DNA of 64,000 bases from Lotus japonicus (taxonomy: Eukaryota > Streptophyta > Magnoliopsida > Fabales > Fabaceae): assembly GCF_012489685.1 (NCBI RefSeq), contig NC_080042.1:31067158-31131157 (forward strand), given 5' to 3'. The position numbers were made by a program, and so were the translations under genes. The notes beneath the pieces are model-generated. The model was not told where the DNA came from. It was given only the letters and a program-made list of their open reading frames with translations, and searched no databases. Positions 22,883-34,475 of this stretch are shown here, in pieces. Numbering within the stretch: the stretch's first letter is position 1; each line of letters starts with the position of its first letter.

Positions 22883-23155
22883 TTGCGGACACTTACCTTT
22901 ATATTCGGTTTGTACATATTGCCTACGGGCGCTACTCTTCTATTACCGTCACTGGAGGTTTACTCGTGACGAGGTTGTTACTTACAGCGGGGGCTGTTAT
23001 ATATATTGCATATTAGTTTTATTGCTTTTCGCATTTGGGTTTTATTTAATTCAGTCTTGTCTTAGTTATTATCGAAAAAAAAAAATATACACGTTTTTCC
23101 GCATTAAGTTTATTTTTGGTTACTAAAGTGACGCCACCGAAATCGGGGCGTTACA

Positions 23156-23368
23156 CTCATAGTGAGGAACATTTGTGGGTTCTTTGTTCTGAACCTTGGA
23201 CATGTAGGTCTTTCTTGCTGGGTTTCTTGTCTTCGTCTTCCCAGGAGCTTTCTTTGACACAGAAGATGGTTGAGAAGAACCACTCTTCAAACCCATGCAT
23301 TTAACTCCTTTAGCAGTTCTTTCAATCTTTGCCTTGACAGAATCATTCTTTCCTGAACTTTGAGACAT
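23156..23368 (-). pseudogene. Copia-1 third ORF, N-terminal part
   Basis: An ATG at 23368 opens MSQSSGKNDSVKAKIERTAK, a basic Ser/Lys-rich start. The frame is open to 23156, where the gypsy solo LTR cuts in, and continues at 17679 in matching acidic sequence. Longer minus-strand readings that begin upstream at 23566 use leader sequence and are not supported. Confidence 0.6.
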
Positions 23369-23605
23369 GATGAAACGAGAGCAAACACAAACAGAGCACA
23401 GAACGATGAAGGAGAATTGAAAATGAGAGGCAATGAGACTAGAAGAAGATAGATGCACAAGCGATTGAGGAAACATAATTTGCCCGTTGGAGGTAGTTAT
23501 AGGATGAGTGAACCATAAAGTAACCTTCTCTCTGCTGATGTAACAACGACAGTTAATGATGATCAAGGATAAACTAGTCGTTAACGCAATGTAGCACGCT
23601 AATTG
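23369..23605 (-). other. Copia-1 spacer between pol and third ORF
   Basis: Non-coding on the element strand. It could hold the promoter or leader of the third ORF; no clear TATA was found. Confidence 0.4.
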
Positions 23606-23799
23606 CTATGCCTCAAAAAGGAAAATCCCTAGATTTCCTCTTAATTTTTCAAAAGTGATTGCATCAAGGGGTTTTGTGAAAATATCAGTCAATTGCTTGT
23701 CAGTTGTAACATGCTCCAAATTGACAATTTTATCCTCCACCAAGTCTCTAATAAAATGATGTCTAATATCAATATGCTTGGTCCTGCTATGCTGTATGG
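23606..23799 (-). pseudogene. Copia-1 RNase H C-terminus
   Basis: Reads [17 protein letters not shown], then [16 protein letters not shown] and ends LGIFLFEA. These are the conserved last blocks of copia RNase H (HSRTKHIxIRxHFIR, QxADxxTKPL). It is separated from the rest of RNase H (ending SKNPI at 25732) by the insertion at 23800-25726. Confidence 0.85.
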
Positions 23800-25726
23800 T
23801 GATGAAAGGATATTTAATGAAGAGGTTTTCCTCCACTAACTACTATCAAATTCCTTTCAAGACTCAATCGTAGTATAGTATCGGGTTTTGTCGTCTCCAC
23901 AAGGATTGTGTTGCCACGTATTAATCTTACTAGCTAGATGTTGGATGAATGGCTTAAATAGTAAAATGTGGGTTTATTTAAATAAAGGAAAAACTATAAT
24001 TAAAGCGATAAAAGAAGTTTCACGGAGGCAAACAAAGAAGAAAATGTATTTGGAAAATGAGTTCATTTGATTTACAACTTATTCTCAACCAATATACTCT
24101 TATAAGATGAAATTGACATTTAAGATGCCGATAAGAGCTATTCACCCACTAATTTCTTAGCTAAGCGAATCTACCCATTAAGAACCTAGCCTTAATCTCT
24201 TAAGCCCTAGTGATCATAAAAGGAGAATTATACACATACCTACTCGATAAGACATTCCCAAGCTCTGTTCCTAACCCAAGAAGTTCATGTCCTAGTGGAT
24301 AGAATCTCTGACTGTCACTCAAGAAATCCTAATAGTTCCTACTAGATAATTGTCCTAGAGAGGTGAGTATCCCGACTAGTCACTCGGTTTAGACCTCTTT
24401 TCCAACTCATGATATTCATACCTAAGGGTTAATGTCTCCTATTGTCACCTAGAAAACCTCAACCCTACCTAAGACATGTCTTTCTTAAGATGACTGATGC
24501 AAGGGTGGTTTCTCTCATTAACTAAATTCACACCAACTTCTCAATTGTCATGCAAATCCTAAAAATCATCATATTGGCAAAAGATACATGAACGTGCAAA
24601 GAGAATCAATAACCTAAGACATAGGAATTTTTCCCCTTTTTATGAACTAAGCTACATTAACTCATATCAATTTCTCAATCTATTTATGAATTAATATAAA
24701 CTCTTTAAATTACCAATTAACCAATTGAAGCATTAAACATAGAGAGAAACACCAAATAATGAAAATTCATAATTATAATGGCATAAAAGTAGACTGAATA
24801 AGAGAGAAAACCAAATTAAGTCATCCCAAATACTAAAAGAGAGTCACAACATAAAAAACAGGTAAAGAGAAAAGCAAAACCCAAAATAGACCGGAGTCAT
24901 AGACATCCGGAGAACCTGTCACCTCCTCCATGGCCATGACACCGGCCCTCAAGGGCCTACCCTGACACCGGCCCTCAAGGGCCTACCCTGACACCGGCCC
25001 TCAAGGGCCTAGCCTTCCTCTCCACCAAGAAATTGCCTCCAAGTCTCCCAAAGGTTTTTTATTTGGTTTAGGAGAAAAGAAAGATGAAAGAGATCCCAAA
25101 AAATAGGTTTAAAACTGATTTTATAGTGATTTTCGTAATCTCTATTTTGTCTTTTCTGGCGCAGAAAATGATCCTGTGCAGTCAGGTTCATGCTAAAGCT
25201 GTGCACCCTCGCGAGCCTGGAATGTTGGATGCGAATATGGAAAATCTGGCGTGTCTTGTGCATGATTAGCGGTGTACCGCGACACACCGTAGTGGAGCTT
25301 CATGGATCTCGTGCAGCTTCTTCCAGCCCCTGACACGTGTCGCGATCTCAGCGCAGGTGCATGGTAAGTTCGTGCACCCGCGCTACGCAGGATTCCAGCG
25401 TCCAAAATTCTTTAATATTTCCGTTTTTTCCATTATATCTTCTTTTTTCTCCATATCTTCTCCTAAAATAAAGCATATAAAAATAGATAAGATATAAAAA
25501 TAAGATAACACCTTAAAATAACTTATCTAATCCTAAATTAAAGTAAGTAAATCCTAATAATAATTAGAAAATAATATAAAAAGTGGAAAAACACTAAAAC
25601 CAAACAAAAATAATAAAATGCATGAAATAATCCTAAAGTGTCCTAAAATGACTGAAATATCCTAAAAAAATATATTAAAATGTATGCAAATAAACTAGGA
25701 AAATAACCTTAAATCCCGGGTCATCA
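23800..25726 (-). mobile_element. LTR-like insertion (probable solo LTR), 1927 bp
   Basis: On the minus strand it begins TGATGACCCGGG and ends CTTTCATCA, and both sides carry the perfect duplication TATGG (23795-23799 and 25727-25731). The insertion splits RNase H between SKNPI and HSRTKH. Removing it plus one duplication restores the order of motifs. The minus-strand head is T-rich with CATTTTAGGACACTTTAG, shared with the LTR relic at 430-1114, and its opening resembles 31327 onward. No coding region. It is best read as a solo LTR of an Athila/Tat-like gypsy family, though a short non-autonomous element is possible. Confidence 0.72.
24938..25014. repeat. Tandem repeat, three copies of a 26-bp unit
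   Basis: The unit GACACCGGCCCTCAAGGGCC followed by TACCCT recurs three times without change except in the last copy (TAGCCT). The unit contains a palindrome around GGCCCTCAAGGGCC. Confidence 0.9.
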
Positions 25727-25731
25727 TATGG

Positions 25732-28190
25732 GATTCTTGGAAATATTGATTGCACTGAGATTGTCGCAGTACAATGTCATGACACCCTGTTCAACATCAT
25801 ACTCCTTCAGCATTTGCTTCATCCACATGAGTTGAGTACAACTACTTCCTATTGCAATATACTCTGCTTTAGCTGTAGACAACGAAACACTGTTCTGCTT
25901 CTTGCTAAACCATGAAATCAAGTTATTCCCTAAGAAGAAAACCCACCAGATGTGTTTTTTCTATCATCTGCACTACCTGCCCAATCTGCATCACAGAATC
26001 CAACTAAAGAGGAATTTGTATCATGAGTATAGAGAATACCATAGTCACTTGTGCCACTGATGTACTTGATAATTCTCTTGACTTGTAGCAGATGCTTGCC
26101 TTAGGAGCTGCTTGATATCTTACACACACACCAACAACAAAGGTGATATCTGGTCTGCTAGCAGTAAGGTACAACAAGCTTCCAATCATGCTTCTATAGA
26201 GACTTTGATTAACATCTTCACCTTAATCATCCTTGGACAATTTGATGTGTGTAGCAGCAGGAGTTCTCTTGTGACCAGCCTTTTCAAGGCCAAACTTCTT
26301 CACTAAGCCTTTAACATACTTACTCTAAGCTATGAAGATAGAATCCTCCATTTGTTTGACCTGTAGCCCTAGGAAATAATTCAATTCACCAACTAAGCTC
26401 ATCTCAAATTCAGATTTCATTTGTCGGACGAAATGCTCCACCATCGAGTTCGACATTCCTCCAAAAACAATGTCATCCACATAAATCTGTGCTATCATGA
26501 GCTTACCTTTGTCATTCTTCACAAACAAAGTCTTATCAATTCCACCCTTACAGTAACCATTGCTTACAAGAAACTCAGTCAACCTTTCATACCAAGCCCT
26601 AGGTGCTTGCTTCAATCCATACAAGGCTTTCCTCAGTTTATACACATGGTCTAGATGATATGGATATATGAATCCTTTAGGTTGCTCCACATAAACTTCT
26701 TCACTCAAATATCCATTCAGAAAAGCACTCTTCACATCTATCTGATAGAGTCTGAACTTCAAAAGACAAGCAACACCTAACAAGAGTCTTATAGATTCCA
26801 GTCTAGCTACTGGAGCAAAGGTCTCATCAAAATCAACCTCTTCTATCTGAGTATATCCTTGAGCAACTAGCCTTGCTTTGTTCCTTGTGACTGTTCCAGT
26901 TTCATCTGATTTGTTCTTGAAGATCCACTTGGTGCCAATGATGTTTACTTCTTCAGGTCTAGGCACTAAATCCCATACTTCATTTCTACTGAGCTGCTCT
27001 AGCTCTTCTTGCATAGCATTTATCCAGTATTCATCAGTGAGAGCTTCATTGACATTCTTGGGTTCTATCTTAGAGATGAAACAACGATGAGGAATAAGAC
27101 TTCTAGATCTGGTAGTCACCCCTTCTTGAAGATTACCAATGATGTTTTCTTGAGGATGATTCTTCTGAACCCTGATTGATGGAGCTTTGTTTGATGGGAT
27201 CTCTTTGTCTTCTTGTTCATCTGCACTTGTCTCAGAATCATTGTCGAGGACGGTTGTTGGAGCATCAGCTGGAACATCTGCACCATCATCATCTTCATTC
27301 AAATTTGTTTCTTCCTTCTTACTTGGTTCATCATCCACAGTCACATTTACAGATTCCATCATGGTCCTTGTGCGAGAATTAAAAACTCTATAAGCTTTGC
27401 TGTTCATAGAATACCCCATGAAAATCCCTTCATCACTCCTTGGATTAAGCTTCCTCCTAGGATCACGATCAGCAAGAATATAGCATTTACTTCCAAATAT
27501 GTGAAAGTATTTTACTGAAGGCTTTCTACCTTTCCATAGCTCATACTGAGTAGAGGATGTCCCTGCCCTAATGGTGACCCTATTATGTATGTAACAGGCA
27601 GTACTCATAGCTTCAGCCCAGAACTGGTGTGGAATCTTCTTAGCATGTAACATTACTCTTGCTGATTCCTGGAGAGTTCTACTTTTTCTTTCAACAATTC
27701 CATTATGCTGTGGAGTGATGGGGGCAGAAAACTCATGACTGATACCTTCTGTTCCACATAACTCCAAAAATTTTGAGTTCTCAAACTCCCTTCCATGATC
27801 ACTTCTAATTCTCCCAATCACACAGTTCTTCTCATTCTGAAGTCTCAAACATAGGTTCTTGAATATTTCAAAAGTCCCTGATTTTTCTCTCAAAAATTCA
27901 ACCCATGTATACCTTGAAAAGTCATCTACACAGACAAACACATACCTTTTTCCTCCCAAGCTTTCAACCTGCATGGGACCTATAAGATCCATCTGAAGCA
28001 ATTCCAGAACCTTTGTCGTGGTCTGATTCTTGAGCATCTTGTGTGACACTTTGGTTTGTTTTCCAATCTGACATTCTCCACAAAGCTTTCCTTCTCCCAA
28101 GCTCAATTTGGGCAAGCCTCTTATTGCTTCATCAGCAATAACCTTTTGCATGCTCCTATAGTTGAGATGTCCTTGTCTTTGATGTCATAC
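25732..28190 (-). pseudogene. Copia-1 integrase / reverse transcriptase / RNase H, broken
   Basis: From the 5' side: GHLNYRSM and [16 protein letters not shown] (zinc-binding integrase head, about 28070-28190), the integrase core with [22 protein letters not shown] and [11 protein letters not shown], then RT with [32 protein letters not shown], and the catalytic YVDDIVFGG, and RNase H with SLLYLTASRPD, STAKAEYIA and ISKNPI. Lesions: a TGA at about 28186-28188 in place of the Trp before HQRQGH, a stop at 26325 after DSIFIA, another after LSKDD, and a frame change between 26004 and 25921. These proteins would copy element RNA and integrate the DNA; here they cannot be made in full. Confidence 0.88.
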
Positions 28191-30411
28191 ATTCACCTCA
28201 TCTTCCTTGGTTATCAAACATCTAGAAACATGAGTTTTTTTCCTCTGATGTCCACATATAACAATTGTCTTTTGATCTGACTCCTCTCATCACAATTTTG
28301 TCATCATCAGTGGTCACAACACATTCTATTTTATTGAACTTCACATCAAACCCTTGGTCACAAAGTTGGCTTATGCTGTTCAGATTTGCAGTTAAACCAT
28401 TGACAAGTAACACATTATTCAAGTTAGGAGATTCTGTGCTAACAAGCTTTCCTACTCCCTTGATCTTTCCTTTAGCTCCATCTCCAAAGGTAACATAGCT
28501 GGTGGAGTGACTTCTAATGTCTTGTAAGAAGCTCTTGTTCCCTGTCATGTGCTTTGAGCAGCCACTATCAAAATACCAGTCTTTCTTTGATGATGCTCTA
28601 AAAGATGTGTAAGCTACCTGACATCTGACTTCACCCTTGGGCTTCCATTGCTTCCTCATCAGAATAGGCTTTGAAGACTTGATATTATTGTGCATCTGAG
28701 GATAACCATATAACTTGAAACAGTAGGGTTTTATATGACCATTCCTACCACAGTAGTGACACTTCCAAGGCACAGTTTTGCCAAACTTAAGCTGGGGGTT
28801 CACATGCTGAGGCACATGTCGGGGCAATGGATCTGACAACTGATAATTCCTGGGCTTCTTGAATTCAGTTTGTTTTGTAGCAGAAACAAATATCTTTGAT
28901 CCTTTCTGATCTTCTTTGTTTGATGTCCTGTAGTCAAAACCAATTCCCTTCAAACTCCCTCCTTGCTTGCTAGTTTCTTTCAGAATTTCATCAAGCATAT
29001 CAGAACCACTGTTCAACATTCTAACAGATTTGTGAGTTGCTTCAAGCTTTCTTGTCAGAGTTGCCACTTCCTTTTGAAGTCCTGCATTAATCAACATTAG
29101 GTTAGCCTTTTCCATAACGTCAGCATTATTAAACTTACTTTGCCATTCCTCCAGATCTTCCTTCAGCTTTGTGCTGAGCTCTTTCAGCCTTTCATTCTGA
29201 GAAACAAGTTGTTCTATCTCACTTTGCTTTTCTCTCACAAGTTTACATGCTTCTTCCCAGTTGTTATGTAACAGCTTGTAAGTCTCAGCCAGTTCCTCAT
29301 CTGAGATGTCCTCATCACTTGTCTCAGACTCATAGATGGTTCCAGAGAAAGCATTGACTTTGTTTGCAGATATTTCCTCCTCATCTTCAGAGTCTTCATT
29401 TGACCAGGTTACCATCATACCTTTCTTTTGCTTCTTTAGATAGGTGGCACATTCAGAACTGATGTGACCATATCCTTCACATTCATGACACTGCACTCCT
29501 TTGTTCTGACCAGACCTTTCTTCTTCCTTGGTCTTCCTCTATGAATTAGAAAACTTGGGTTTGTTTTCGAACTTCATGTCTTGGACCTTAGGCATGGTTC
29601 TTTTGTCAATCTTTCTCAATGCTCTGTTGAATTTTTTTGCTAGCATAGCCAGAGCCTCAGAAAGGTTTTTACCCTCACAGTCTTCATCATCACCTTAATC
29701 AGTGTTAGACACAAAAGCAATACTCTTATTCTTCTTTTCAAACTTTCCACTCAGTTTCAACTCAAATGTCTGCAAAGAGCCAATAAGTTCATCAACCTTC
29801 ATGTTCTCAATGTCTTGAGCCTCCTCAATTGCAGTGACTTTCATAGCAAATTTCTGGGGAAGAGATCTCAAGATCTTCCTTACAAGCTTCTCATCTGACA
29901 TAGGTTCTCCCAAAGCAAATGAAGCATTAGACAAGTCACGGACACACATGTGGAATTCTGAGATAGTCTCTTCTTCAGTCATCATCAAATTTTCAAATTA
30001 AGTAGTAAGCATCTGAAGTCTTGACATCCTTACTCGAGTAGTTCCTTCATGTGCAGTCTTCAGAATTTCCCAAGCATATTTTGCCACAGTACACGTATTG
30101 ATCAGCCTAAACATATTCTTGTCAACTCCATTAAAGATAGCATTTAGAGCCTTTGAGTTTCCAAGAGCAGCTTCATCTTTAGCACTGGCCTATTCCTCTT
30201 CAGGTTTCTCCACAACAGTGGTAGAGATGCCTTCAACCTGAGGCTTAGAGGGGTGCTTCCAACCCTTGACAATAGCTTTCCAAGTCTTGTTGTGAATTGA
30301 CTTGAAAAAGGCTGTCATGCGAACCTTCCAGCAGTCATAGTTAGTACCATCCAGAATGGGTGGCCTATTGACTGATCCTCCCTCCTTGTTATCCATTAGA
30401 ACTTGAATCAA
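28191..30411 (-). pseudogene. Copia-1 gag-protease region, broken
   Basis: The 5' frame reads NRPPILDGTNYDCWK (copia gag start), continues through TISEFHMCVRDL and two CCHC zinc knuckles (CHECEGYGHISSEC at about 29490; CHYCGRNGHIKPYC at about 28750), and then the aspartic protease WYFDSGCSKHMTG (about 28570). A coiled-coil stretch lies between the knuckles. In-frame stops occur at about 30190 and 30000 and in 29497-29694. At about 28235 one extra A in a seven-A run shifts the frame just before the integrase region. The gag start is either 30411 or the Met at about 30393 (MDNKEGG). Confidence 0.85.
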
Positions 30412-30448
30412 ACTCCTTGGAGCTCACCCAACCAGAACAGGGTGCCTG

Positions 30449-30461
30449 CTCTGATTTCAAT
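30449..30461 (-). promoter_or_regulatory. Copia-1 primer-binding site
   Basis: Minus strand reads TTGAAATCAGAGC directly after the LTR end. It is a degraded form of the TGGTATCAGAGC site complementary to initiator Met-tRNA. Confidence 0.7.
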
Positions 30462-31314
30462 TGTAATTCAGGTTCCCTATAGTATGAATGTCCTGCACGA
30501 TGCTGAGACAATAGATTCGACAATCGCTTAACAGTAAAACAGAACTTAAAACAGAAAAACAAAACACATGAATTGTTAACCCAGTTCAGTGAAAAACTTT
30601 CACCTACGTCTGGAGGGTTTGCACCCAAAGAAAGGAAATCCACTATCTCAAGATTCAGGAATTACAGACACTCATGAACACAACAGTTCATAGCTCACTT
30701 CCTAATCTACCCAGTTTATTTCTTCTTAGTATCTCAACCTAAGTATGAGAGTCCCTCTCACTTTCTCTCAATCACTGGCACAGTGATTGGTGAACACAAT
30801 CAACAATCAGAGTTTGAAGGCAATCAAACACACAGAACCCTTCTTTGCTTTATAGAATCAGTGAGCAAAGATGATTCACAACTAACAAAGGACAAAGCAC
30901 AATCACAAATCCTAAAACACTTTATCTCTCTCAATAGCTTCGGTGGTCTTCAAGTTTTAGGTCTTCATCCTTTTATAAACTTCAGCAGCGGCAGCATGGG
31001 CTCTAGGGTTAGCATGGGCTAAAGTAACAGATTGCAGCAACAGCAATTCAAAACGCAATCTTGATAGATCTAGTTACTTATTGCACAAGTAAAGATAGAA
31101 ACCAATCTTTTAACAAAGATTGTTTCAACAAATAACAACCCATAAATAAAACCCTTCTGGAATAGCTACTTGTTCCTCAAGTAACACGGAAAATATATCT
31201 TCAAATGGCCCACAACAGAAACTCAAGCTGAGGACTGATGCCCTAGCTTCACTGAATCAGATGCCATGACATCTGCTTCGACAATCGGTTGTTTTGACAA
31301 AATGCAAGACAACA
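30462..31314 (-). repeat. Copia-1 5' LTR
   Basis: 853 bp, TG...CA ends as in the left copy, TATAAAAGG at 30969-30977 (minus). Compared with 14612-15460 it has a 15-bp extra block near 30950 and lacks an 11-bp block near 31200. Confidence 0.9.
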
Positions 31315-31326
31315 TGAGGCTTGAGG

Positions 31327-31870
31327 TCTGTTGACCCGGGGATATAAGGGTATTTTTGTGGGTCTTTTATTTTATTTTAAATTTATTTTATGAGTTTTAA
31401 TTAGTTTTTATAGTATTTTTATATGATTTTCGTATTTTTAATTAATTTAGTATTTTAGGAGTTTTTATTTTGATTTGTTGGATTTTAGTAGTTTTTATCT
31501 TATTATTAATTAGTACTTTTTAAATGATAGATTTAGTTTGGATTTAAGTTGTTTATTTTTGGATTATTATCTTTTTAGTATTTGATTTTGATTTATCTTG
31601 TTCTTTTATTTAGGATTTTCGGAATAAAAAGAAAAGAGAAAATCAGGAAAAGGGAGCTGATCTGGTGCTGATGGTCCACAGGAGCTGCCATGCACCCGCA
31701 TGAGATCAAAAGGTTGCTGCTTTGTTTTCTGACTTGTGGCATGATCTGGAGAGAGGTCTACCATAAGACCGTGCGTTGTGTTCCACTGGATTTCACACTT
31801 AAATGTTTGGCCCAACCACTTGTTGACACGTGGCAGGAGAAAGAGATTTGTTTTTGGCTTTAATTGAGAG
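31327..31870 (+). mobile_element. Gypsy LTR relic, plus orientation
   Basis: Begins TGTTGACCCGGGGATATAAG, similar to the minus-strand start of the 23800-25726 insertion, followed by a long T-rich tract and then a purine-rich, GC-richer part around 31615-31720. This is the same order as in that insertion. The right end is not defined. Copia-1 inserted just upstream of it (duplication at 31315-31319). Confidence 0.45.
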
Positions 31871-32171
31871 AACGGAACCTGATTGTAGAAAAACTAGTGT
31901 ATATGCCCGTGCTCACGGTTAGATTGTCACTATACAGTGCATCTATACAATGTATTATGATCATAATTTCCACAACAAATAGGTTGACATGTAATGATAA
32001 TTATGAATTCAGTGCACACAATCAGTTGATAGAAGTAATGATTCAACACATGAAATTGAAAAGAAAACTTAACAGAAATACTTGTCCACTAATTATTACA
32101 ACCCATAAAATTCTTACTACACAAACGAAATGCATACTAATGCAGAGGATGAACATAACAGGTTTACTGAA
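31871..32171. other. Intergenic, downstream of the B3-like gene
   Basis: No coding sequence of its own recognised. It would contain the 3' UTR of the minus-strand gene at 32172-32892. Confidence 0.35.
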
Positions 32172-32892
32172 TTAGGCCTTAGGATGAATTATAACATCAA
32201 TAACAGCAAATATTTCACAGGTAAAAAATAAGCTCAGTACATCCCCTGCCTTCAACTCATGGGCCGCGCAGAATGCCTTCCAGCCCCTACCAAGCTTAGC
32301 GTACTTGCGATAAGGAACACCAAGAATTGAACAATCCACTTTCGACCCGGATGGTCCCCTAAGCACCCATTTGAATACTTTCCCGCTATGCAGATACTCA
32401 TAGACATGCAGGGGCAAATTCTGCAGTAAATAAACTAATTGGATTAGATAAATAAATAACCAATGACTTCTCACTTGAGTTCTTAACCCTTACCAACTGA
32501 CTACCCGAAGCTTGATTTGGTGAGAGTTTGCAAGTACAAAAACATGGATAACATATCCAGTTACTTGGAAGGGGCATTTTCTGTGTTGTGCACTCGACAT
32601 GCCTCAGAATATCAGCCATCACAACAGGAGCAGGGGGTGTTATAGTTGGAGGTGCTGGTGGAGGAAGGTAACATACCTCTTCAACGCCCTCAGTATAAAT
32701 GAACATATCAAAGTTTGAAAAACCCTTGTATTTGAGAAGACACCAGTTGAGCCCCTCCAATGAATAATACTTGCGGATATCTAGCAAGCCTTTGAAGACA
32801 TAAGGTTGTTCAGCATTTTTTTCATATGACACCACATGCATCTTTCCAAAGGGATCAACCAAGGTCCACTGGTTTCCAATGCACACACACAT
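32172..32892 (-). CDS. B3-like DNA-binding protein, two exons (possibly 5'-truncated)
   Basis: Exon 1 is 32892-32494 and exon 2 is 32420-32172, joined across a 73-bp intron with canonical GTAAGG...TGCAG ends. Splicing keeps the frame and gives about 215 residues. Exon 1 reads WTLVDPFGKMHVVSYEKN, then FKGLLDIRKYYSLEGLNWC and LLKYKGFSNFDMFIYT, the pattern of a plant B3 fold. A Pro-rich linker (PPPAPPTITPPAP) follows. Exon 2 has GVPYRKYAKLGRGWKAFCAA and LKAGDVLSLFF, the last strands of a second B3-like domain. B3 proteins bind DNA in the nucleus. The open frame starts directly at the domain, so an upstream exon may be missing. No stops in either exon. It lies between retroelements. Gene or recent pseudogene cannot be decided. 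Confidence 0.55.
32421..32493 (-). other. Intron of the B3-like gene
   Basis: 73 bp, 5' GTAAGG and 3' TTTACTGCAG on the minus strand, AT-rich, phase 0. It is short but within the plant range. Confidence 0.6.
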
Positions 32893-33270
32893 TTATGTAT
32901 ATAGGCGGTGTCCCAATGTTCTACTTTTTGAAGATTATTCGTGTTAGGGTGATGATGTCGTGTCGTGTCGGAATCAGTGCTTCATAGGTTAAAAATAAGT
33001 TTTTAATGAATTAGGTGGTATTTATAAAGAATAAGTGATTAACAATGTTTCTGAAAATAAGATCAGTAATATGATTATCTAAAACATGTCCTTAGGTAAA
33101 ATTGTGAGTACATGAACTAGCAATAGAAAGGGGAAATCATTGAGGGTCAAACATGCCACTAAAATACCCAAACTTTAACCCACATAGCTTGAGGCCAATT
33201 CAAAATCAAAGCATTATAAAAGTATGATTAGCATATCTCACGATTTTACAATGAATAAAAATGATTTACA
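32893..33270 (+). mobile_element. Probable 5' LTR end of an old copia element
   Basis: Ends ATGATTTACA at 33270, directly followed by TGGTATCTAAGG (33271-33282), a degraded initiator-Met primer site, and 34 bases later by a gag start. The LTR start is not fixed and may lie close to the 5' end of the B3-like gene. Confidence 0.4.
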
Positions 33271-33316
33271 TGGTATCTAAGGACTGCAACCCTAAGAAGT
33301 AAACCTTACAGTTGTT

Positions 33317-33632
33317 ATGGGAGAACCAGATCCAGAGACGCCTTCTGTGAAAGAAAATGTTGAGAAAAAGAAGTTGTCACCTTATGATCTCAATTCCAAT
33401 GATGATCCTAGAAGTGTGATCGCACAAGTGCAGCTGAAAGGTGAGAACTATGATGAATGGGCCAGAGCTATGAAGATATCTATATGAGCACGAAGGAAGT
33501 GGGGATTCGTTGACGGAACCATCGCGCAACCCAAAGAAGGATCCTCAGATATGGAGGATTAGTGGACAGTTCAAGTCATGTTGGTGTCATGGATCTTGAA
33601 CACAGTAGAGTCAACTCTACGAACGAACATCT
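33317..33632 (+). pseudogene. Old copia relic: gag N-terminal part
   Basis: ATG at 33317 gives MGEPDPETPSVKENVEKKK, then VIAQVQLKGENYDEWARAM, the conserved start of one copia gag type, then KWGFVDGTIAQP. Two stops (TGA near 33486, TAG near 33560) are present. The frame runs into the solo LTR at 33633 and continues after it with SYLETV and EIWDDIKKRFSV. Confidence 0.75.
33628..33632. repeat. 5-bp target duplication, left (solo LTR)
   Basis: CATCT; exact copy at 36696-36700. Confidence 0.85.
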
Positions 33633-34145
33633 TGTGGCGACCCGACTCATTCCCTTCCCAGTTACATCTTTATTATCAAGTTATTATCATATTATAAGAT
33701 AAACTACCGAATAGTGAGAACATACTAAATACTTTCACACAAACATCACATGACTATTAAACATATGCATCAGGTATCATATACCTCATGCATCTCAGTC
33801 ATATTTAACATCACATAAACACACCAAAAGGAAAAAGAATAAACCAGATCCCACAAGTCGGCCACACCGAGCTGATAAAGGGTTTTTTCCCTTTATTTAT
33901 ATTACAGGCTACTAGCCATCAGCTATAAGTACTACACATCTCTAGATATATTTCACATAAGCTGCTTCTGCTAATAGTTACTCAGCTCGTCTATCTTCCT
34001 AATGCGATCTTCAGTGCTCCGTCTTCAATGCTTCATCATCTGTTGCTAAAGTATAGAAGAAAAAGAAACACAACATTCAAAATAGGGGTGAGAAACATTC
34101 CAACTCAATTCCATCAGGGAATAACTTAACATAAATGAGCCAAAC

Positions 34146-34151
<6 letters not shown>

Positions 34152-34186
<35 letters not shown>
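34152..34186. repeat. (TA)n microsatellite
   Basis: About 17 TA units in the solo LTR. Confidence 0.9.
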
Positions 34187-34193
<7 letters not shown>

Positions 34194-34235
34194 TAATGGA
34201 TTCCATTAAGGTAGCAACAATAATCAAACGTAGCT

Positions 34236-34475
34236 TTGCTCATGGATTCAAAGCAAATCTTGTCCACGGGACCAAGACATCGTTCTTGCTCACGGAGCCA
34301 AGCAAACCTTGTCCACGGGACCAAGGAAATCCCTTAGGATCATTCTTGCTCACAGAGCCAAGAGAAATCATGTGTGCACATCCTTGTTCACGAAGCCAAG
34401 GAACAATCATCAATCACACCTCTGCCCACGAAGCCAAAAGGTCACATAAGCATGCCCACACGGAGCCAAAGCCAA
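34236..34475 (+). repeat. Degenerate repeat field (CACGGAGCCAAG-type)
   Basis: About eight irregularly spaced copies of GCTCACGGAGCCAAG / GTCCACGGGACCAAG at intervals of 25-45 bp. Each half-unit can pair with the other (CACGG/CCAAG). The open 108-codon frame here results from the repeat. Confidence 0.75.

Larger units (their letters stand above)
17680..23155 (+). mobile_element. Gypsy (Tekay-like) solo LTR, containing a copia solo LTR
   Basis: Starts TGTAAGACCCAAG and ends GGGGCGTTACA, the same ends as the LTRs of the chromovirus at 51670-60754 read on its own strand, and aligns with the 3.2-kb LTR for most of its length. It is longer because the sequence continues past TATTCGGGGCG (20940) for another 0.8 kb before a second GGGGCGTTACA end. 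No PBS, gag or pol is present, so it is a solo LTR left by recombination. It interrupts the third ORF of copia-1 exactly at a near-perfect 5-bp duplication. A likely TATA, CTATATATAGC, is at about 18390-18400. Confidence 0.8.
14612..31314 (-). mobile_element. Copia-1: Sirevirus-like Ty1/copia element with nested insertions
   Basis: Two LTRs (14612-15460 and 30462-31314) bound an internal region with PBS, gag, protease, integrase, RT and RNase H, a third ORF and a polypurine tract, all on the minus strand. Domain order (integrase before RT) makes it copia, and the long extra ORF after pol is the Sirevirus-type layout. The flanking five-base duplication is TGAAG/TGAGG. Without insertions (17680-23155, 23800-25726) it would be about 9.3 kb. 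LTRs differ at roughly 4% of positions plus several indels by hand count, so it is clearly older than copia-2. All ORFs are broken. Confidence 0.88.

Noticed and set aside
23123..23566. 147-codon minus-strand frame starting at 23566
   Set aside because: Its first part is leader sequence and its end runs into solo LTR; only the part from the Met at 23368 to 23156 looks like the third ORF.
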